From Bacillota bacterium (GTDB lineage Bacteria > Bacillota > Clostridia > Lachnospirales > Lachnospiraceae), in assembly GCA_029224465.1 (NCBI GenBank), contig JAQXUQ010000006.1, forward strand, positions 62,001 through 126,000: a DNA stretch of 64,000 nucleotides. Reading direction: 5' to 3'. Below, piece by piece: positions 24,354 to 34,991 of the stretch; position 1 is the first letter of the stretch; each line of letters begins with the position of its first letter. The notes under the pieces were generated by a model, which was not told where the DNA came from, searched no databases, and saw only the letters and a program-made list of their open reading frames with translations. The position numbers were made by a program, and so were the translations under genes.

Positions 24354-26840
24354 ATGAACACACCACTTTCATGGATCAAGGATTACGTTCCTGAACTGGA
24401 ATGCACGGATAAAGAATACTATGACAAAATGACACTCTCCGGAACCAAAGTCGAAAGCTGGGAGCGTCTTGACAAAAACTGCGAGAAGATCGTTGTCGGC
24501 CGGGTAGAAAGCATTGAAAAACATCCGGACGCGGAGCACCTGTGGGTCTGCGAAGTCAACATCGGAAAAGCCTATGAAGGAAATTACACAAAGGAGACCG
24601 ACGGACAGGACGGGAAACTTCCGTGCTGCATTCAGATCTGCACATCGGCGCAGAATCTTATAAAAGGCGCAGTTGTACCGGTCTGCTTAAACGGCGGCAG
24701 AGTCGCGGGCGGACATGACGGCAGCCCGCTTCCCGAGGGCGGCATCCCGATCAAAGCCGGCAAGATGAGAGGCCTTGCCTCCGTCGGCATGATGTGCGGC
24801 ATTACCGAGCTCGGCTCCGATGAATCCATGTACCCCGGGTCGACCAATGACGGCATTTATATTTTTCCGGAGGATCAGGCGAAAGACCTGCCGCTCGGGA
24901 GCGACGCCATCGAGGCGCTCGGACTTCACGATACAAATTTCGAGTATGAAATCACTTCGAACCGCGTGGACTGCTACAGCATGCTCGGCATCGCGCGGGA
25001 AGCGGCCGTAACATTTGACAAGCCGTTCCGTGCGCCGCACGTTACGGTAAAACACGAAGGCCCGAAAAACACAAAAGACTGCGTCACTGTCGACATTGAG
25101 GCGAAGGATCTCTGCACGAGATATGTCGCGGCGATCTGCACAGACGTAAAAATCGCGCCGTCCCCGCGCTGGATGCAGAGGCGCCTTTCAAATTTCGGCA
25201 TCCGCCCGATCAACAATCTGGTTGACATCACGAATTTTGTCATGATGGAGTACGGCCAGCCGATGCACGCGTATGATTTTGACAAAATTCACGGCGGAAA
25301 GATCATCGTAAAGAGAGCATCTGACGGAGAAACCTTCACGACACTGGACGGGCAGGAGAGAAAGCTCGATTCCAATGTCCTGATGATCAGCGACGCGGAC
25401 CGGTATGTCGGCATTGCGGGCATCATGGGCGGCCAGGATTCGATGATCACGGACAGTGTCAAAACAGTGCTCTTCGAGGCCGCAACATTCAACGGAACCA
25501 ATATCCGCAAATCCTCGAAGAGGATCGGCATGCGTACGGACGCTTCCGCGATTTTCGAGAAGGGACTGGATCCGTATAACGCGCTGGCCGCAATGGACCG
25601 CGCCTGCCAGCTGATGGAAGAACTCGGCTGCGGCACCGTCGCGAAAACGTATGTGGATGTGCATGACGAGCTTCCGCAGCTGCGCAGAATCCCGTTTGAA
25701 CCGGAGAAGATCAACGCGTACCTTGGAACTTCTTACACAAGAGAGCATATGCTGGACATCTTCCGGAAGGAAGAGCTGGTCTATGACGAGGCAGATAATG
25801 CGCTGATTATTCCGTCCTTCCGTCAGGACCTGAAGCAGATGTGCGACCTTGCCGAAGAGTGCGCGCGCTTCGACGGCTATGACAAAGTACCGTCCACACT
25901 GCCAAAGAGCAGCGCGACCATCGGCGGACGCACCCCGATGATGCATCTGCAGGACGGCGCGCGGGATATCGCGATGGACTACGGATATTCGGAATCCGAG
26001 ACCTTCTCATTCGAGAGCCCGAAGGTATTTGATGCGCTGCGCATGAAAGAAGATTCGCCGATGAGAAACGCGATCCGCATTTCCAATCCGCTCGGCGAAG
26101 ATTATTCCCTGATGCGTACGTCCATGCTGAACGGTATTCTGACATCGCTTGGTACGAACTACGCCCGCCGCAACAAAAACGTCAAGCTCTTTGACCTTGG
26201 AAAGATTTATATCGCAAAACAGCTCCCGCTTACCGACTACGCCGATGAGCGCCCGCAGTTCACGCTTGGTTTTTACGGAGACGGGGATTTCTTTGACCTG
26301 AAGGGGGTTCTGGAGGACTTCCTTGCTTTTGTCGGCATTAAGACGAAAATGGAGTGCCGCAGAAGCTCGCTGTCCTTCTTCCATCCGGGCAGACAGGCAG
26401 ATGTTCTTGTCGATGGCAGGGTCCTCGGTTTTATGGGTGAGATTCATCCGGACGTAGCCGCAGCCTATGGCATGAACGAGCGCGTATACGTCGCACAGAT
26501 CGATCTCAAGAATGTCCTTGAACTGGCAAGCTTTGCCCATCATTTTGAAGGCATCGCAAAGTTCCCGGCCATGAGCAGAGACATCTCCATGCTGGTTCCG
26601 AAGCATGTGACAGCAGGTGAGATCGAAGCTGTCATTGAGCAGCGGGGCGGCAGGATTCTCGAAGAATATCATCTGTTTGATATCTACGAAGGCTCGCAGG
26701 TCAGGGAAGGTTATAAGTCCATGGCTTACACGATGACATTCCGTCATAAGGACACAACACTGACGGCGGAAGAAGTCGACAAGGCAATGAAGAAGATCCT
26801 GAACGGTCTTGAAAATCTGGGCATCGAGCTCAGATCGTAA
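24354..26840 (+). CDS. pheT: Phenylalanyl-tRNA synthetase beta subunit
   Basis: The 828-residue subunit has an N-terminal OB-fold tRNA-binding domain (about residues 40-155, with VGRVESIEKHPDAEHLWVC), B3/B4 editing domain, B5 domain, a catalytic-like core and a C-terminal ferredoxin-fold anticodon-binding domain (YKSMAYTMTFRHKDTTLT near the end). It pairs with PheS, proofreads Tyr-tRNA-Phe and binds the tRNA anticodon. Length is normal. AGAGGAGAT precedes the start. Confidence 0.97.
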   Translation: MNTPLSWIKDYVPELECTDKEYYDKMTLSGTKVESWERLDKNCEKIVVGRVESIEKHPDAEHLWVCEVNIGKAYEGNYTKETDGQDGKLPCCIQICTSAQNLIKGAVVPVCLNGGRVAGGHDGSPLPEGGIPIKAGKMRGLASVGMMCGITELGSDESMYPGSTNDGIYIFPEDQAKDLPLGSDAIEALGLHDTNFEYEITSNRVDCYSMLGIAREAAVTFDKPFRAPHVTVKHEGPKNTKDCVTVDIEAKDLCTRYVAAICTDVKIAPSPRWMQRRLSNFGIRPINNLVDITNFVMMEYGQPMHAYDFDKIHGGKIIVKRASDGETFTTLDGQERKLDSNVLMISDADRYVGIAGIMGGQDSMITDSVKTVLFEAATFNGTNIRKSSKRIGMRTDASAIFEKGLDPYNALAAMDRACQLMEELGCGTVAKTYVDVHDELPQLRRIPFEPEKINAYLGTSYTREHMLDIFRKEELVYDEADNALIIPSFRQDLKQMCDLAEECARFDGYDKVPSTLPKSSATIGGRTPMMHLQDGARDIAMDYGYSESETFSFESPKVFDALRMKEDSPMRNAIRISNPLGEDYSLMRTSMLNGILTSLGTNYARRNKNVKLFDLGKIYIAKQLPLTDYADERPQFTLGFYGDGDFFDLKGVLEDFLAFVGIKTKMECRRSSLSFFHPGRQADVLVDGRVLGFMGEIHPDVAAAYGMNERVYVAQIDLKNVLELASFAHHFEGIAKFPAMSRDISMLVPKHVTAGEIEAVIEQRGGRILEEYHLFDIYEGSQVREGYKSMAYTMTFRHKDTTLTAEEVDKAMKKILNGLENLGIELRS

Positions 26841-26864
26841 GTAAAATGCCGCAAGGAGAAACGG

Positions 26865-28508
26865 ATGAAGAAAAATTCACTGCGGCTGCCGGCGGTTATC
26901 AGTGTGGTGCTGTTTGTTTTGACGCTGATCCCGATCATCCTGATCGCGCCGTTCGGTCATGCGACCGGGGACGATCTCGGATACGGAGCGCATGTCATGC
27001 AGGCGCTCCGGGAAGGAACCGGCGTCGCGGGCGCCCTTTCGAATATCGCGGGAGAGATTGTCTCCAAATGGTACACATGGCAGGGAACGTGGGCGTCCAT
27101 CTTCCTGTTCTGCATAGAGCCGAGCGTGTTCGGTGAAAAGTTTTATACGATTGTGCCGCTCCTTGCGGTTGCCATGTTCTGTATCGGCACGGGGTATTTC
27201 CTGTATCATTTTCTGACGCGGGTGATGCGGATCAGCGGGGCGGCGTTCGTTACGATTTTTTCGCTCCTGTCCATTCTCGCGATCCAGTACATGCCGTATA
27301 TGCGCGGTGGCATCTTCTGGTATACAAGCATCGCACACTACCTGATCCCGTACTGCGCGGCGATGGTCAGCGCCGTCTTTGCGGACAGGTTCCTGCAATC
27401 CGGCCAAAACAAATACCTCGCGGGTATGTGCCTCCTGATGACATATCTTGGCGGTGCGAGTTATCCGGCAATTGTGCTTTCACTGGAGCTGACCCTGCTG
27501 CTGATTCTGTATGCGGCGGCAGACGGACGGATGAGCCGCCGGCGCCTTCTGATCCTGCTGCCTCTTGCGCTTATGCTCGCTGGTTTTGCCGTTTCGGCGG
27601 CGGCGCCGGGCAATAAAGTTCGTGGCGGCGAAGGGTTCGGAAGCCGCGGCGCCGCCGGCATTCTGATGGTCATCGTAAATTCCGTCAAGGTCTGCGCGGT
27701 CCGCGGCGTTAGATATTTCCTGCAGGCAAGGCCGCTCATTCTGCTGCTCCCGATTACGCTTGGATTTGCGGCAGAAGGCTGTCAAGCACGAGCGGACGCC
27801 GCGCCGGCAGCGGGCACAGCACCGGATTGTGCCATGCCGGAAAACGCCGCTCCGGCGGAGCGCATGTCCGGCGAGTGCGGCGAAGCGGGCATGCCCCGGC
27901 TGCTCGCGTTTCTGCGGTATCCGGTTACGGTGGCAGTTCTTTGCTTTCTTACCGCAGCCGGTGTTTATGCCCCGGAGGTATACTCCGCTGTGGATGTGTC
28001 CGGTGGCGTTCCGGATACGGAATATTTTGTGACGCTGGTCATGCTGGTCGTGGCTTTATCCTATGCCGGGTGTGCGCTGCGACGGCGTGCGGACCGCGCA
28101 TCGCGGCGGCAGGAAGCCAGCGCGTGCTCCGCATCGCGGCAGCATATACTAAATATAGCTGTTTTTTTCGGAGCACTGGTTCTCTGCGCAGTCTTCGGAA
28201 AACACCTGATCGGGAACAGCGTCGACTATACCTGCTATACGTTCTGGAAAAGCGGGCAGCTTTCCGATTATACAAGACAGATGGAAGAGAAACTTTCGAT
28301 TCTGCAAAGTGACGACACTGGAGATGTGCTGGTGCCGGAAATGAACAATGAACAGGGACCGTTCATGTGCATGGCGGAAATTGACGATCCGGACAACTTT
28401 AACAACGCTTCGTCGGCAGCGTTTTACGGAAAGCGCTCTGTTACCGCGGTGCCGCGGCAGGAACTTGTGGAAAGAGGTGTTTTGCCGCCGCTTCGCGGGG
28501 AAAAGTAA
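26865..28508 (+). CDS. Polytopic membrane protein, DUF6056-like
   Basis: This 547-residue protein has about 11 hydrophobic helices. After the first helix is GHATGDDLGYG, an acidic loop like that of DUF6056 and GT-C-type membrane glycosyltransferases, followed by KWYTWQGTWASIF. A low-complexity Ala/Pro/Glu loop (about residues 300-340) interrupts the helices, and a soluble C-terminal tail follows. AAGGAG precedes the ATG, 24 bp after pheT, so it may be read through from the T-box transcript. The function is not known; a lipid-linked sugar transferase is the best guess. Confidence 0.6.
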   Translation: MKKNSLRLPAVISVVLFVLTLIPIILIAPFGHATGDDLGYGAHVMQALREGTGVAGALSNIAGEIVSKWYTWQGTWASIFLFCIEPSVFGEKFYTIVPLLAVAMFCIGTGYFLYHFLTRVMRISGAAFVTIFSLLSILAIQYMPYMRGGIFWYTSIAHYLIPYCAAMVSAVFADRFLQSGQNKYLAGMCLLMTYLGGASYPAIVLSLELTLLLILYAAADGRMSRRRLLILLPLALMLAGFAVSAAAPGNKVRGGEGFGSRGAAGILMVIVNSVKVCAVRGVRYFLQARPLILLLPITLGFAAEGCQARADAAPAAGTAPDCAMPENAAPAERMSGECGEAGMPRLLAFLRYPVTVAVLCFLTAAGVYAPEVYSAVDVSGGVPDTEYFVTLVMLVVALSYAGCALRRRADRASRRQEASACSASRQHILNIAVFFGALVLCAVFGKHLIGNSVDYTCYTFWKSGQLSDYTRQMEEKLSILQSDDTGDVLVPEMNNEQGPFMCMAEIDDPDNFNNASSAAFYGKRSVTAVPRQELVERGVLPPLRGEK

Positions 28509-28559
28509 TATCCGCGGGACAGTTTTCCTTTTTTGTTGATGATTATTCTTCCGGCTTCA

Positions 28560-28568
28560 TGCTACAAT
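28560..28568 (+). promoter_or_regulatory. Candidate extended -10 promoter
   Basis: TGC-TACAAT at 28560-28568, 70 bases before the ATG of the secreted protein gene; no clear -35 at standard spacing. Confidence 0.4.
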
Positions 28569-28637
28569 CATAGTGTAGTGGTGACGATGCCGGATGCAGG
28601 ACGCACCGGCTGGGACGTCATCCGGAAAGGAAATCTT

Positions 28638-29330
28638 ATGAAAGGAAAGATGCCCGGAAAACTGGCAGCGCTGTTCCTTACAGCCGTTCTGTGCCTTACC
28701 GGAATGCTGCTGCCTGTGAACGCACACGCGGCCACGCAGCTTACCGTGAAGGACGCCCTGCGGATGATTTACAGTGACAAATCGAACTGCGGCGACACGG
28801 CGTACAAAAGCGTGCGCTCCGGATTGAAGAGCGCGGCTTCCGGAGATATTCTCGCCGGCAGATATACGAAGAACGCGGTGGCAGCTTTTCTTGATCACGG
28901 ATATTTTGCAGATTCGTATTCCGATTTTCTGGAGAAGGGACTTCTTCCGGACGGATACCGGCTCCCGGAGAAAACGTATCAGGTTACGAGAACACAGGAC
29001 CCTGTCAATTACAGCAGGAGCGGCGATCTTGTGCGCAGAAACGTGATTGTCACAGATTCTTTATACCTGCAGACCGAACAGCTGTATCAGATCGCAGTTT
29101 ATCACGGCTTCGCGCAGATAAAGGAGTACGAGAAGCAGCTTTCGGAATTTGATTCCGAATATGTGCCGAAATATCAGTGGGATCAGAAACAAACGGACAA
29201 GACGGAGTCTCCGGATTCCGGGGAAGACACGGATACATCGGCGGAGAAACAGACAGAACCGCCCGTTATTAAGGCGGAGCCGGTGCAGGAAGAGAACCTG
29301 CTTCCGGTGATCGAAGAGGAAGGAGAATAA
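28638..29330 (+). CDS. Secreted protein, unknown function
   Basis: The 230-residue protein has a clear signal peptide: basic start, hydrophobic core AALFLTAVLCLTGMLL, and likely cleavage after AHA. The mature part starts TQLTVKDALRMIY and ends in an acidic, Thr/Glu/Pro-rich tail (from about residue 185). The ATG at 28638 has AAAGGA upstream; an upstream in-frame extension from 28533 would hide the signal peptide. No lipobox or LPxTG motif is seen. It sits 7 bp before the M18 peptidase gene. Confidence 0.65.
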   Translation: MKGKMPGKLAALFLTAVLCLTGMLLPVNAHAATQLTVKDALRMIYSDKSNCGDTAYKSVRSGLKSAASGDILAGRYTKNAVAAFLDHGYFADSYSDFLEKGLLPDGYRLPEKTYQVTRTQDPVNYSRSGDLVRRNVIVTDSLYLQTEQLYQIAVYHGFAQIKEYEKQLSEFDSEYVPKYQWDQKQTDKTESPDSGEDTDTSAEKQTEPPVIKAEPVQEENLLPVIEEEGE

Positions 29331-29337
29331 CTATAGC

Positions 29338-30786
29338 ATGGAACGACTGAACGCATGGACAACTTACGATCTGGACACACAGAAAGCGTGCCTTTCGTTC
29401 GCGGAAGATTACCGTCAGTTTATTTCCGACAACAAGACGGAGCGCGAGTGCGTTGATACATTTGTCAACGAGGCGGCTAAGGCCGGATATATTGAGCTTT
29501 GCGAGGCTGTCAAGGAAAAGAAAGAGTTAAAGCCCGGGGATAAGGTTTACTGCGCATGGATGAATAAATCCATTGTGCTGTTCCAGATCGGTACGGAGCC
29601 CATGGAAAACGGCCTGAACATTCTGGGCGCGCACATCGACAGCCCCAGACTGGATGTCAAACAGAATCCGCTGTATGAGAAGGGCGGCTTCGGTTATCTG
29701 GATACACACTATTACGGCGGCATCAAGAAGTATCAGTTTGTCGCCCGCCCGCTTGCGCTGCACGGCGTCATTGTGAAGAAGAACGGCGAGACCGTGGTCC
29801 TTTCCGTTGGCGAGGACGAGGACGATCCGGTATTTTTTGTATCGGATCTTCTGATCCATCTCGCGCAGGATCAGATGCAGAAGAAGGCGGCGGAAGTCAT
29901 TGAAGGCGAGGCGCTCGATCTGATCATCGGCAACAAACCGATCATCATTGACGCGAAGACAAAGCCTCTTACAGTACAGGATAAATTTGACGACGAGAAG
30001 AAGCTTGCGGCGGACGCGGTCAAGAAAGCGCTGCTGCAGCTGCTCGAAGAGAAATACGGGATTAAGGAAGATGACTTTGAGTCCGCGGAGCTCGAGGTGG
30101 TTCCCGCCGGCAAGGCCAGAGACGCCGGCTTTGACCGCAGCATGATCCTCGGCTACGGCCAGGACGACAGAGTCTGCGCGTATCCTTCTTTCCGTGCGCA
30201 GCTTGCTGTCGAAATGCCGAAGAGAACCAGCGTGACACTGCTCGTCGACAAGGAAGAGATCGGAAGCGTCGGCGCGACCGGCATGCAGTCACATTTCTTT
30301 GAAAACGCACTTGCCGAGGTTATGAATCTCGCGGGCCAGTACAGCGAACTTTCTCTGCGCAGATGCCTTGCGAATTCGGACATGCTCAGCTCCGATGTTT
30401 CGAGCGCGTTCGATCCTTCGTGGGCGCAGTGTTTTGAGGAGAAGAATACCGCTTACCTCGGCAGAGGCATGGTATTCAACAAATTCACAGGCTCCCGCGG
30501 AAAGAGCGGTTCCAATGACGCGAGCGCGGAATACATTGCGCACCTTCGCGCGATCTTCGATCAGGAAGGCGTCATCACGCAGACGGCAGAGCTTGGAAAA
30601 GTCGATGTCGGCGGCGGCGGAACCATCGCGTATATTCTTGCGCGGTACGGTATGAACGTCATCGACAGCGGTGTGCCGGTTCTGAACATGCACGCGCCGT
30701 CGGAGGCAACAAGCAAAGCGGACATTTATGAAGCGTTCCGCGGATACAAGGCATTCCTGCGGGAAGCATCTCTTAGAAACGAATAA
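29338..30786 (+). CDS. apeB: M18 family aminopeptidase
   Basis: The 482-residue zinc aminopeptidase belongs to the M18 (aspartyl aminopeptidase) family and trims acidic or neutral N-terminal residues from cytosolic peptides. [13 protein letters not shown] (metal His and Asp), [23 protein letters not shown] (catalytic and metal Glu) and [11 protein letters not shown] (metal His) are present. Length is typical. AAGGAG lies about 13 bases before the ATG, a little far. A strong hairpin follows the gene. Confidence 0.93.
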   Translation: MERLNAWTTYDLDTQKACLSFAEDYRQFISDNKTERECVDTFVNEAAKAGYIELCEAVKEKKELKPGDKVYCAWMNKSIVLFQIGTEPMENGLNILGAHIDSPRLDVKQNPLYEKGGFGYLDTHYYGGIKKYQFVARPLALHGVIVKKNGETVVLSVGEDEDDPVFFVSDLLIHLAQDQMQKKAAEVIEGEALDLIIGNKPIIIDAKTKPLTVQDKFDDEKKLAADAVKKALLQLLEEKYGIKEDDFESAELEVVPAGKARDAGFDRSMILGYGQDDRVCAYPSFRAQLAVEMPKRTSVTLLVDKEEIGSVGATGMQSHFFENALAEVMNLAGQYSELSLRRCLANSDMLSSDVSSAFDPSWAQCFEEKNTAYLGRGMVFNKFTGSRGKSGSNDASAEYIAHLRAIFDQEGVITQTAELGKVDVGGGGTIAYILARYGMNVIDSGVPVLNMHAPSEATSKADIYEAFRGYKAFLREASLRNE

Positions 30787-30790
30787 ACTT

Positions 30791-30835
30791 AAGACTGCCC
30801 GGCGCCCGGTCCTTGCAGGCGGCGGGCAGTCTTTA
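30791..30835 (+). terminator. Hairpin, probable terminator after apeB
   Basis: A perfect 11-bp stem, AAGACTGCCCG (30791-30801) with its inverse at 30823-30833. The following T-run is only CTTTAC, so termination may be partial and queA could still be reached. Confidence 0.6.
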
Positions 30836-30854
30836 CATCATGAAAGAAGTTACT

Positions 30855-31940
30855 ATGTCAGAAGAACAGATGCAGAATAAAGCCGGAACGGAAGAGCATT
30901 CCGTTCCGGTTGGTTATGCTACGAAAGATTATTATTTTGACCTGCCGAAGGAACTGATTGCGCAGGACCCTATGATGCAGCGGGATAACTGCCGCATGAT
31001 GGTTATTGACAGAAAAACCGGCGCGCTGGAGCACAAGGTTTTCCATGACATCATTGATTACCTTGAACCCGGCGAGACACTGGTGCTCAACGACACCAAG
31101 GTTATTCCGGCAAGGCTCCTTGGCACCAAGGCGGATACCGGAGCGAATGTCGAGATTCTGCTTTTGAACCGCAGAACCGAAGATACCTGGGAAACGCTGG
31201 TAAAGCCAGGCAAGAAGCTCCGTCCGGGTGCAAAAGTCACCTTCGGCGACGGGAGCCTGACCGCGGAGATTCTGGATATCATCGACGACGGAGACCGGCT
31301 TGTGAAATTCCACTATGACGGAATCTGGGAAGAAGTGCTGGACCGGCTCGGAGAAATGCCGCTTCCTCCGTACATCACGCACAAGCTGCAGGACCCCGGC
31401 ATGTACAATACCGTCTATGCGAAATTCGACGGCAGCGCAGCCGCGCCGACAGCGGGACTGCACTTTACGAAGGAACTGCTGCAGAGAATTCAGGATAAGG
31501 GGGTTAACCTTGCGTATGTGACGCTCCATGTCGGCCTCGGGACTTTCCGGCCGGTGAAGGTGGACGACGTGACTAAACACCACATGCATACCGAATGGTA
31601 CAATGTAACGCCGAAGGTAGCGGACCTGATCAACAACACGAAGACCGCCGGCAAGCGTGTCATCTGCGTCGGCACAACCAGCTGCCGTACCGTGGAGAGC
31701 GCGGCGGACGAGAACGGCATCGTGCACGCGGGATCGGACAACACCTCGATCTTCATTTACCCCGGCTATAAGTTCAAGGTAATGGACGGGCTGATCACCA
31801 ACTTCCATCTTCCGGAATCGACGCTGATCATGCTGGTGTCCGCTTTCGCTGGCAGAGAGAATATTCTGCACGCGTATCAGACCGCCGTTGAGGAGAGGTA
31901 CAGATTCTTTTCTTTTGGCGATGCTACATACCTTCATTGA
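30855..31940 (+). CDS. queA: S-adenosylmethionine:tRNA ribosyltransferase-isomerase
   Basis: The 361-residue enzyme adds the ribosyl group of SAM to preQ1 in tRNA, forming epoxyqueuosine in queuosine synthesis. Family marks are [13 protein letters not shown] near the start, [41 protein letters not shown] and [11 protein letters not shown]. The ATG at 30855 has AAAGAAG upstream; in-frame codons upstream fall inside the terminator hairpin. Its stop is 15 bp from the lipid kinase start. Confidence 0.95.
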   Translation: MSEEQMQNKAGTEEHSVPVGYATKDYYFDLPKELIAQDPMMQRDNCRMMVIDRKTGALEHKVFHDIIDYLEPGETLVLNDTKVIPARLLGTKADTGANVEILLLNRRTEDTWETLVKPGKKLRPGAKVTFGDGSLTAEILDIIDDGDRLVKFHYDGIWEEVLDRLGEMPLPPYITHKLQDPGMYNTVYAKFDGSAAAPTAGLHFTKELLQRIQDKGVNLAYVTLHVGLGTFRPVKVDDVTKHHMHTEWYNVTPKVADLINNTKTAGKRVICVGTTSCRTVESAADENGIVHAGSDNTSIFIYPGYKFKVMDGLITNFHLPESTLIMLVSAFAGRENILHAYQTAVEERYRFFSFGDATYLH

Positions 31941-31955
31941 GATCATGAGGATGCC

Positions 31956-32849
31956 ATGAAAAAAATCCTTCTTATCGCCAACATGGTTTCGGGACAGAAC
32001 AGCTCCCGCAGCCACCTGCCGGCGATCATCGAAAAGCTTTCCATTCTGGGCTGCGAAGTGACCGTTTATCCGCTGATTCCGGGCGAGGGCCTGACTTCGG
32101 AGGCGATTATTCCGGAGGCCGGCAGCCGTTTTGACGAAATTGTCTGCAGCGGCGGCGACGGGACGCTCAATCACCTTGTCAATGCCATGAAAAAGTGCGG
32201 CAACACAACGCCGATCGGCTATATCCCGAGCGGCAGCACCAATGATTTTTCCCGCAATATCAACGGCAAACTGACGACGGACGAGCTTTGCAAAGTCATT
32301 GCCGGCAGTAAGACCATGCAGTATGACCTCGGGAAGCTGCAGAATCAGTATTTCAATTACGTGGCAGGCTTCGGCGCATTCACCGAAGTCAGTTATACGA
32401 CGCCGCAGAACATCAAGAACATCTTCGGATACGGCGCCTACGTCCTCAATATCATCGGAACGCTGCCCGGAAATCTTTCCTATCAGGTTCACGCGAAGAT
32501 CGAGCATGACGGCGTGACCGAAGAGGGAGATTATGTTTTCTGCGGCGTTACGAATTCGACCTCTGTCGGCGGCGTGCAGACGCCGATTCTCGAGAAGGCA
32601 AATCTGTGTGATGGAGTTTTTGAAGTTGTTCTGATTTCCGCGCCGAAAGACCTGATTTCGCTGAACGGCATCCTGCAGTCCCTGAGCAAGGGGCGGGTAG
32701 ATAATGAGTACGTCAAGGTGTTTCAGACCAGTCATGTCCGCTTCCTGACGGACAAGCCCGTGAACTGGACAGTGGACGGTGAATTCGGCGGCCAGTATCA
32801 GGACGCGTCAATCGAAGTCATTCCGAAGGGAATGACGATTATGGTATAA
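31956..32849 (+). CDS. Diacylglycerol kinase-family lipid kinase (YegS/DgkB type)
   Basis: The 297-residue protein has the diacylglycerol kinase catalytic fold: CSGGDGTLNHLVNAM (GGDGT nucleotide loop, about residues 66-80) and YIPSGSTNDFSRNI. Such enzymes phosphorylate diacylglycerol or related lipids and help recycle lipids released by teichoic-acid synthesis. GAGGA is just upstream of the ATG. The next gene starts 5 bp later. Confidence 0.88.
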   Translation: MKKILLIANMVSGQNSSRSHLPAIIEKLSILGCEVTVYPLIPGEGLTSEAIIPEAGSRFDEIVCSGGDGTLNHLVNAMKKCGNTTPIGYIPSGSTNDFSRNINGKLTTDELCKVIAGSKTMQYDLGKLQNQYFNYVAGFGAFTEVSYTTPQNIKNIFGYGAYVLNIIGTLPGNLSYQVHAKIEHDGVTEEGDYVFCGVTNSTSVGGVQTPILEKANLCDGVFEVVLISAPKDLISLNGILQSLSKGRVDNEYVKVFQTSHVRFLTDKPVNWTVDGEFGGQYQDASIEVIPKGMTIMV

Positions 32850-32853
32850 ACGC

Positions 32854-34008
32854 ATGCATGAACATTCTGCGACTGAGGCAAAACAGCGCTCCGGTCTTTT
32901 ATCCATCGTACTTCCCGCCTATAACGAGGAGGCGACACTGTTTAAGACCGCAGAGGTGATTCCTTCAATTCTGGACGCTGCCGGAATTCCTTTCGAAATT
33001 GTCTTTGTCAGTGACGGATCCAAAGACAGAACATGGGATGAAATCTGCGCTGCCGCAGCGAAGGATCATAGAATCCGTGGCGTCCGGTTTTCAAGGAATT
33101 TCGGCAAGGAAGCGGCTGTTTTTGCCGGCCTTGCACAGGCTCACGGAGACTGCACAGCCGTCATGGACTGCGACCTGCAGCATCCGCCGGAAAAGCTGAT
33201 CGAGATGTACCGGCTCTGGCAGCAGGGATATGATGTCATTGAGGGCGTCAAAAAGGACCGCGGCAGGGAATCCGCGCTGCATTCTCTGGCGGCAAAATCC
33301 TTCTACAAAATCATCAGCTCGGCGACCGGCATCGACATGTCCAATGCTTCCGATTTCAAACTTCTGGACAGGAACGTCGTAAATGCGCTTTTAAACATGA
33401 ACGAGAAACACGCGTTTTTCCGCGCGCTTTCCTCGTGGGTCGGCTTCCGCACGATCGCGGTTCCTTTTGAGGTACACGAACGGGAAGCCGGCAGCTCCAA
33501 ATGGTCGACGAAATCGCTGATCCGGTACGCGGTTTTCAACATTACTTCGTTTACAACGCTGCCGATGCAGATCGTCACATGGCTCGGCGTCATCATGTTC
33601 ATTCTGATGATTCTGCAGGGAATTGATTCGCTTCGTTCGTATATTCTGGGGCGGTCCGTGCCCGGCGCGACGACGATTATTCTGCTGCTTCTTTTTATCG
33701 GCAGCATTGTCATGATGAGTCTCGGTGTGATCGGATACTACATCGCGAGAATTTATGAAGAAGTGCTGGGGCGGCCCAGATACATCATTGCGCAGCGGAC
33801 GGAGAACGAGGCGGACACGGACGCCGCCGCCCCTGTTGCTCCCGCACACGATACGTCACCAGCCGGCAGCGGCGCTGCGCCCTCGAGGCCGACAGTCTCC
33901 GATAACGGTGCAGATGATGACCATGCCGCGGCGCCCTGCAGCCCGGCACCGGCCGGCCGTGACGAAGCGCCCGCCGCGCAAAAGGAGCGCAGCCCTTATG
34001 AGAATTGA
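32854..34008 (+). CDS. Glycosyltransferase family 2, DPM1/GtrB-like, with two membrane helices
   Basis: The 384-residue protein has a GT2 catalytic domain (IVLPAYNEEATLF near the N-terminus; the metal-binding DCD motif in VMDCDLQHPPEKL) and two C-terminal helices (about 235-260 and 268-295). This is the layout of enzymes that make undecaprenyl-phosphate-hexose from a nucleotide sugar. The last ~75 residues are an Ala/Pro-rich, disordered tail. It could supply lipid-linked sugar to the GT-C enzymes in this window (inference). It overlaps the deacetylase start by 11 bp. Confidence 0.88.
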   Translation: MHEHSATEAKQRSGLLSIVLPAYNEEATLFKTAEVIPSILDAAGIPFEIVFVSDGSKDRTWDEICAAAAKDHRIRGVRFSRNFGKEAAVFAGLAQAHGDCTAVMDCDLQHPPEKLIEMYRLWQQGYDVIEGVKKDRGRESALHSLAAKSFYKIISSATGIDMSNASDFKLLDRNVVNALLNMNEKHAFFRALSSWVGFRTIAVPFEVHEREAGSSKWSTKSLIRYAVFNITSFTTLPMQIVTWLGVIMFILMILQGIDSLRSYILGRSVPGATTIILLLLFIGSIVMMSLGVIGYYIARIYEEVLGRPRYIIAQRTENEADTDAAAPVAPAHDTSPAGSGAAPSRPTVSDNGADDDHAAAPCSPAPAGRDEAPAAQKERSPYEN

Positions 34009-34921
34009 ATTTCACGCGGATGACTACGGACTTTTTCCGGCGCAGAGCCGCCGGATTCTGGACTGTTATGAACATGGCGTGTTAAACGGCATCAGCATCA
34101 TGCCGAACAGCCCGTATCTTGCGGAATGTATGGAACTGGTCCGGCCGGTGCGGAAAGACCTGCAGCTGACGATTCACCTGAATCTTGTCGAAGGGAAAGC
34201 CCTTACGCCGGCAGAGGAAATCCCGCATCTGACAGACAGCAGCGGCATCTTCCGTATTTCTTTCGGGAAGCTTCTTTTCGCTTCTTATAATCCGCTGATC
34301 CGTCAAACTTATTATCTGGAGATCAGGAAGGAGCTGAGAGCGCAGATTACGAGGTGTCTGCCGTATTTCAGTGCGGATTTCTGTCAGACGGGAGATGGCA
34401 GGGACTGCCCGGAAGGAGGACTTCGCCTCGACGCGCATGTCCACTACCAGATGCTGCCGGTCTTTTACGACGCGCTTTGTGATCTTATCCGGGAAGAAAA
34501 CTGGAAGGTAACGTTCATCCGCGTGCCGCGGGAGAATACCGCGCTGTATAAAGCACACCGGAAAGAAATTCATGATCTCACGGCGATCAACAAAGTCAAG
34601 GTGCTGGTTCTGAACTTTCTTGCGCGCAGAAACGAAAAGCACCATCCGGAAATGCGGGAAATCCTGCAAAGCTACGATTTTATCGGTGTTATGCTGTCCG
34701 GTCATATGTGCCTCTCAAATGTAAAACCGCTCCTTGCAGATGCGGAGAAGGCAGCCGGAGAGCGCGGCAGGAATCTCGAAATTCTGTTTCATCCCGGATC
34801 GGTGCTGGAGAAAGAAGACATCGCGCTTCTTACGAGCAAAGATGACCTCACGTTCCTGACCAGCCCGTGGCGGGCAAAGGAGGCGGAGGCGCTGCGCGGC
34901 CTGCAGCAGGCGCGGGAATAA
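33998..34921 (+). CDS. YdjC/ChbG family carbohydrate deacetylase
   Basis: The 307-residue protein starts MRIEFHADDYGLFPAQ; HADDYG carries the metal-binding Asp and His, and RLDAHVHYQMLPVF supplies further ligands. Family members remove N-acetyl groups from sugars, such as chitobiose in ChbG. The neighbouring GT2 and lipid kinase suggest a lipid-linked glycan substrate. The ATG at 33998 follows AAAAGGAG. An upstream in-frame extension would read through the GT2 tail and is rejected. Confidence 0.85.
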   Translation: MRIEFHADDYGLFPAQSRRILDCYEHGVLNGISIMPNSPYLAECMELVRPVRKDLQLTIHLNLVEGKALTPAEEIPHLTDSSGIFRISFGKLLFASYNPLIRQTYYLEIRKELRAQITRCLPYFSADFCQTGDGRDCPEGGLRLDAHVHYQMLPVFYDALCDLIREENWKVTFIRVPRENTALYKAHRKEIHDLTAINKVKVLVLNFLARRNEKHHPEMREILQSYDFIGVMLSGHMCLSNVKPLLADAEKAAGERGRNLEILFHPGSVLEKEDIALLTSKDDLTFLTSPWRAKEAEALRGLQQARE

Positions 34922-34991
34922 CCGCCGCGCCGCCGCCGGCTGGCACAGCTGTCATCACAGCGGTGGCAGGAACGGCACGGCCACAGCCCCT

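Noticed and set aside
33755-33997. Longer N-terminus for the YdjC-family deacetylase
   Set aside because: The extension lies in the GT2 gene tail, is low complexity in this frame, and the ATG at 33,998 has a strong AAGGAG site.
34922-34991. Terminator between the deacetylase and the AraC gene
   Set aside because: The short GC-rich gap has inverted bits but no clean stem with a T-run on either strand.
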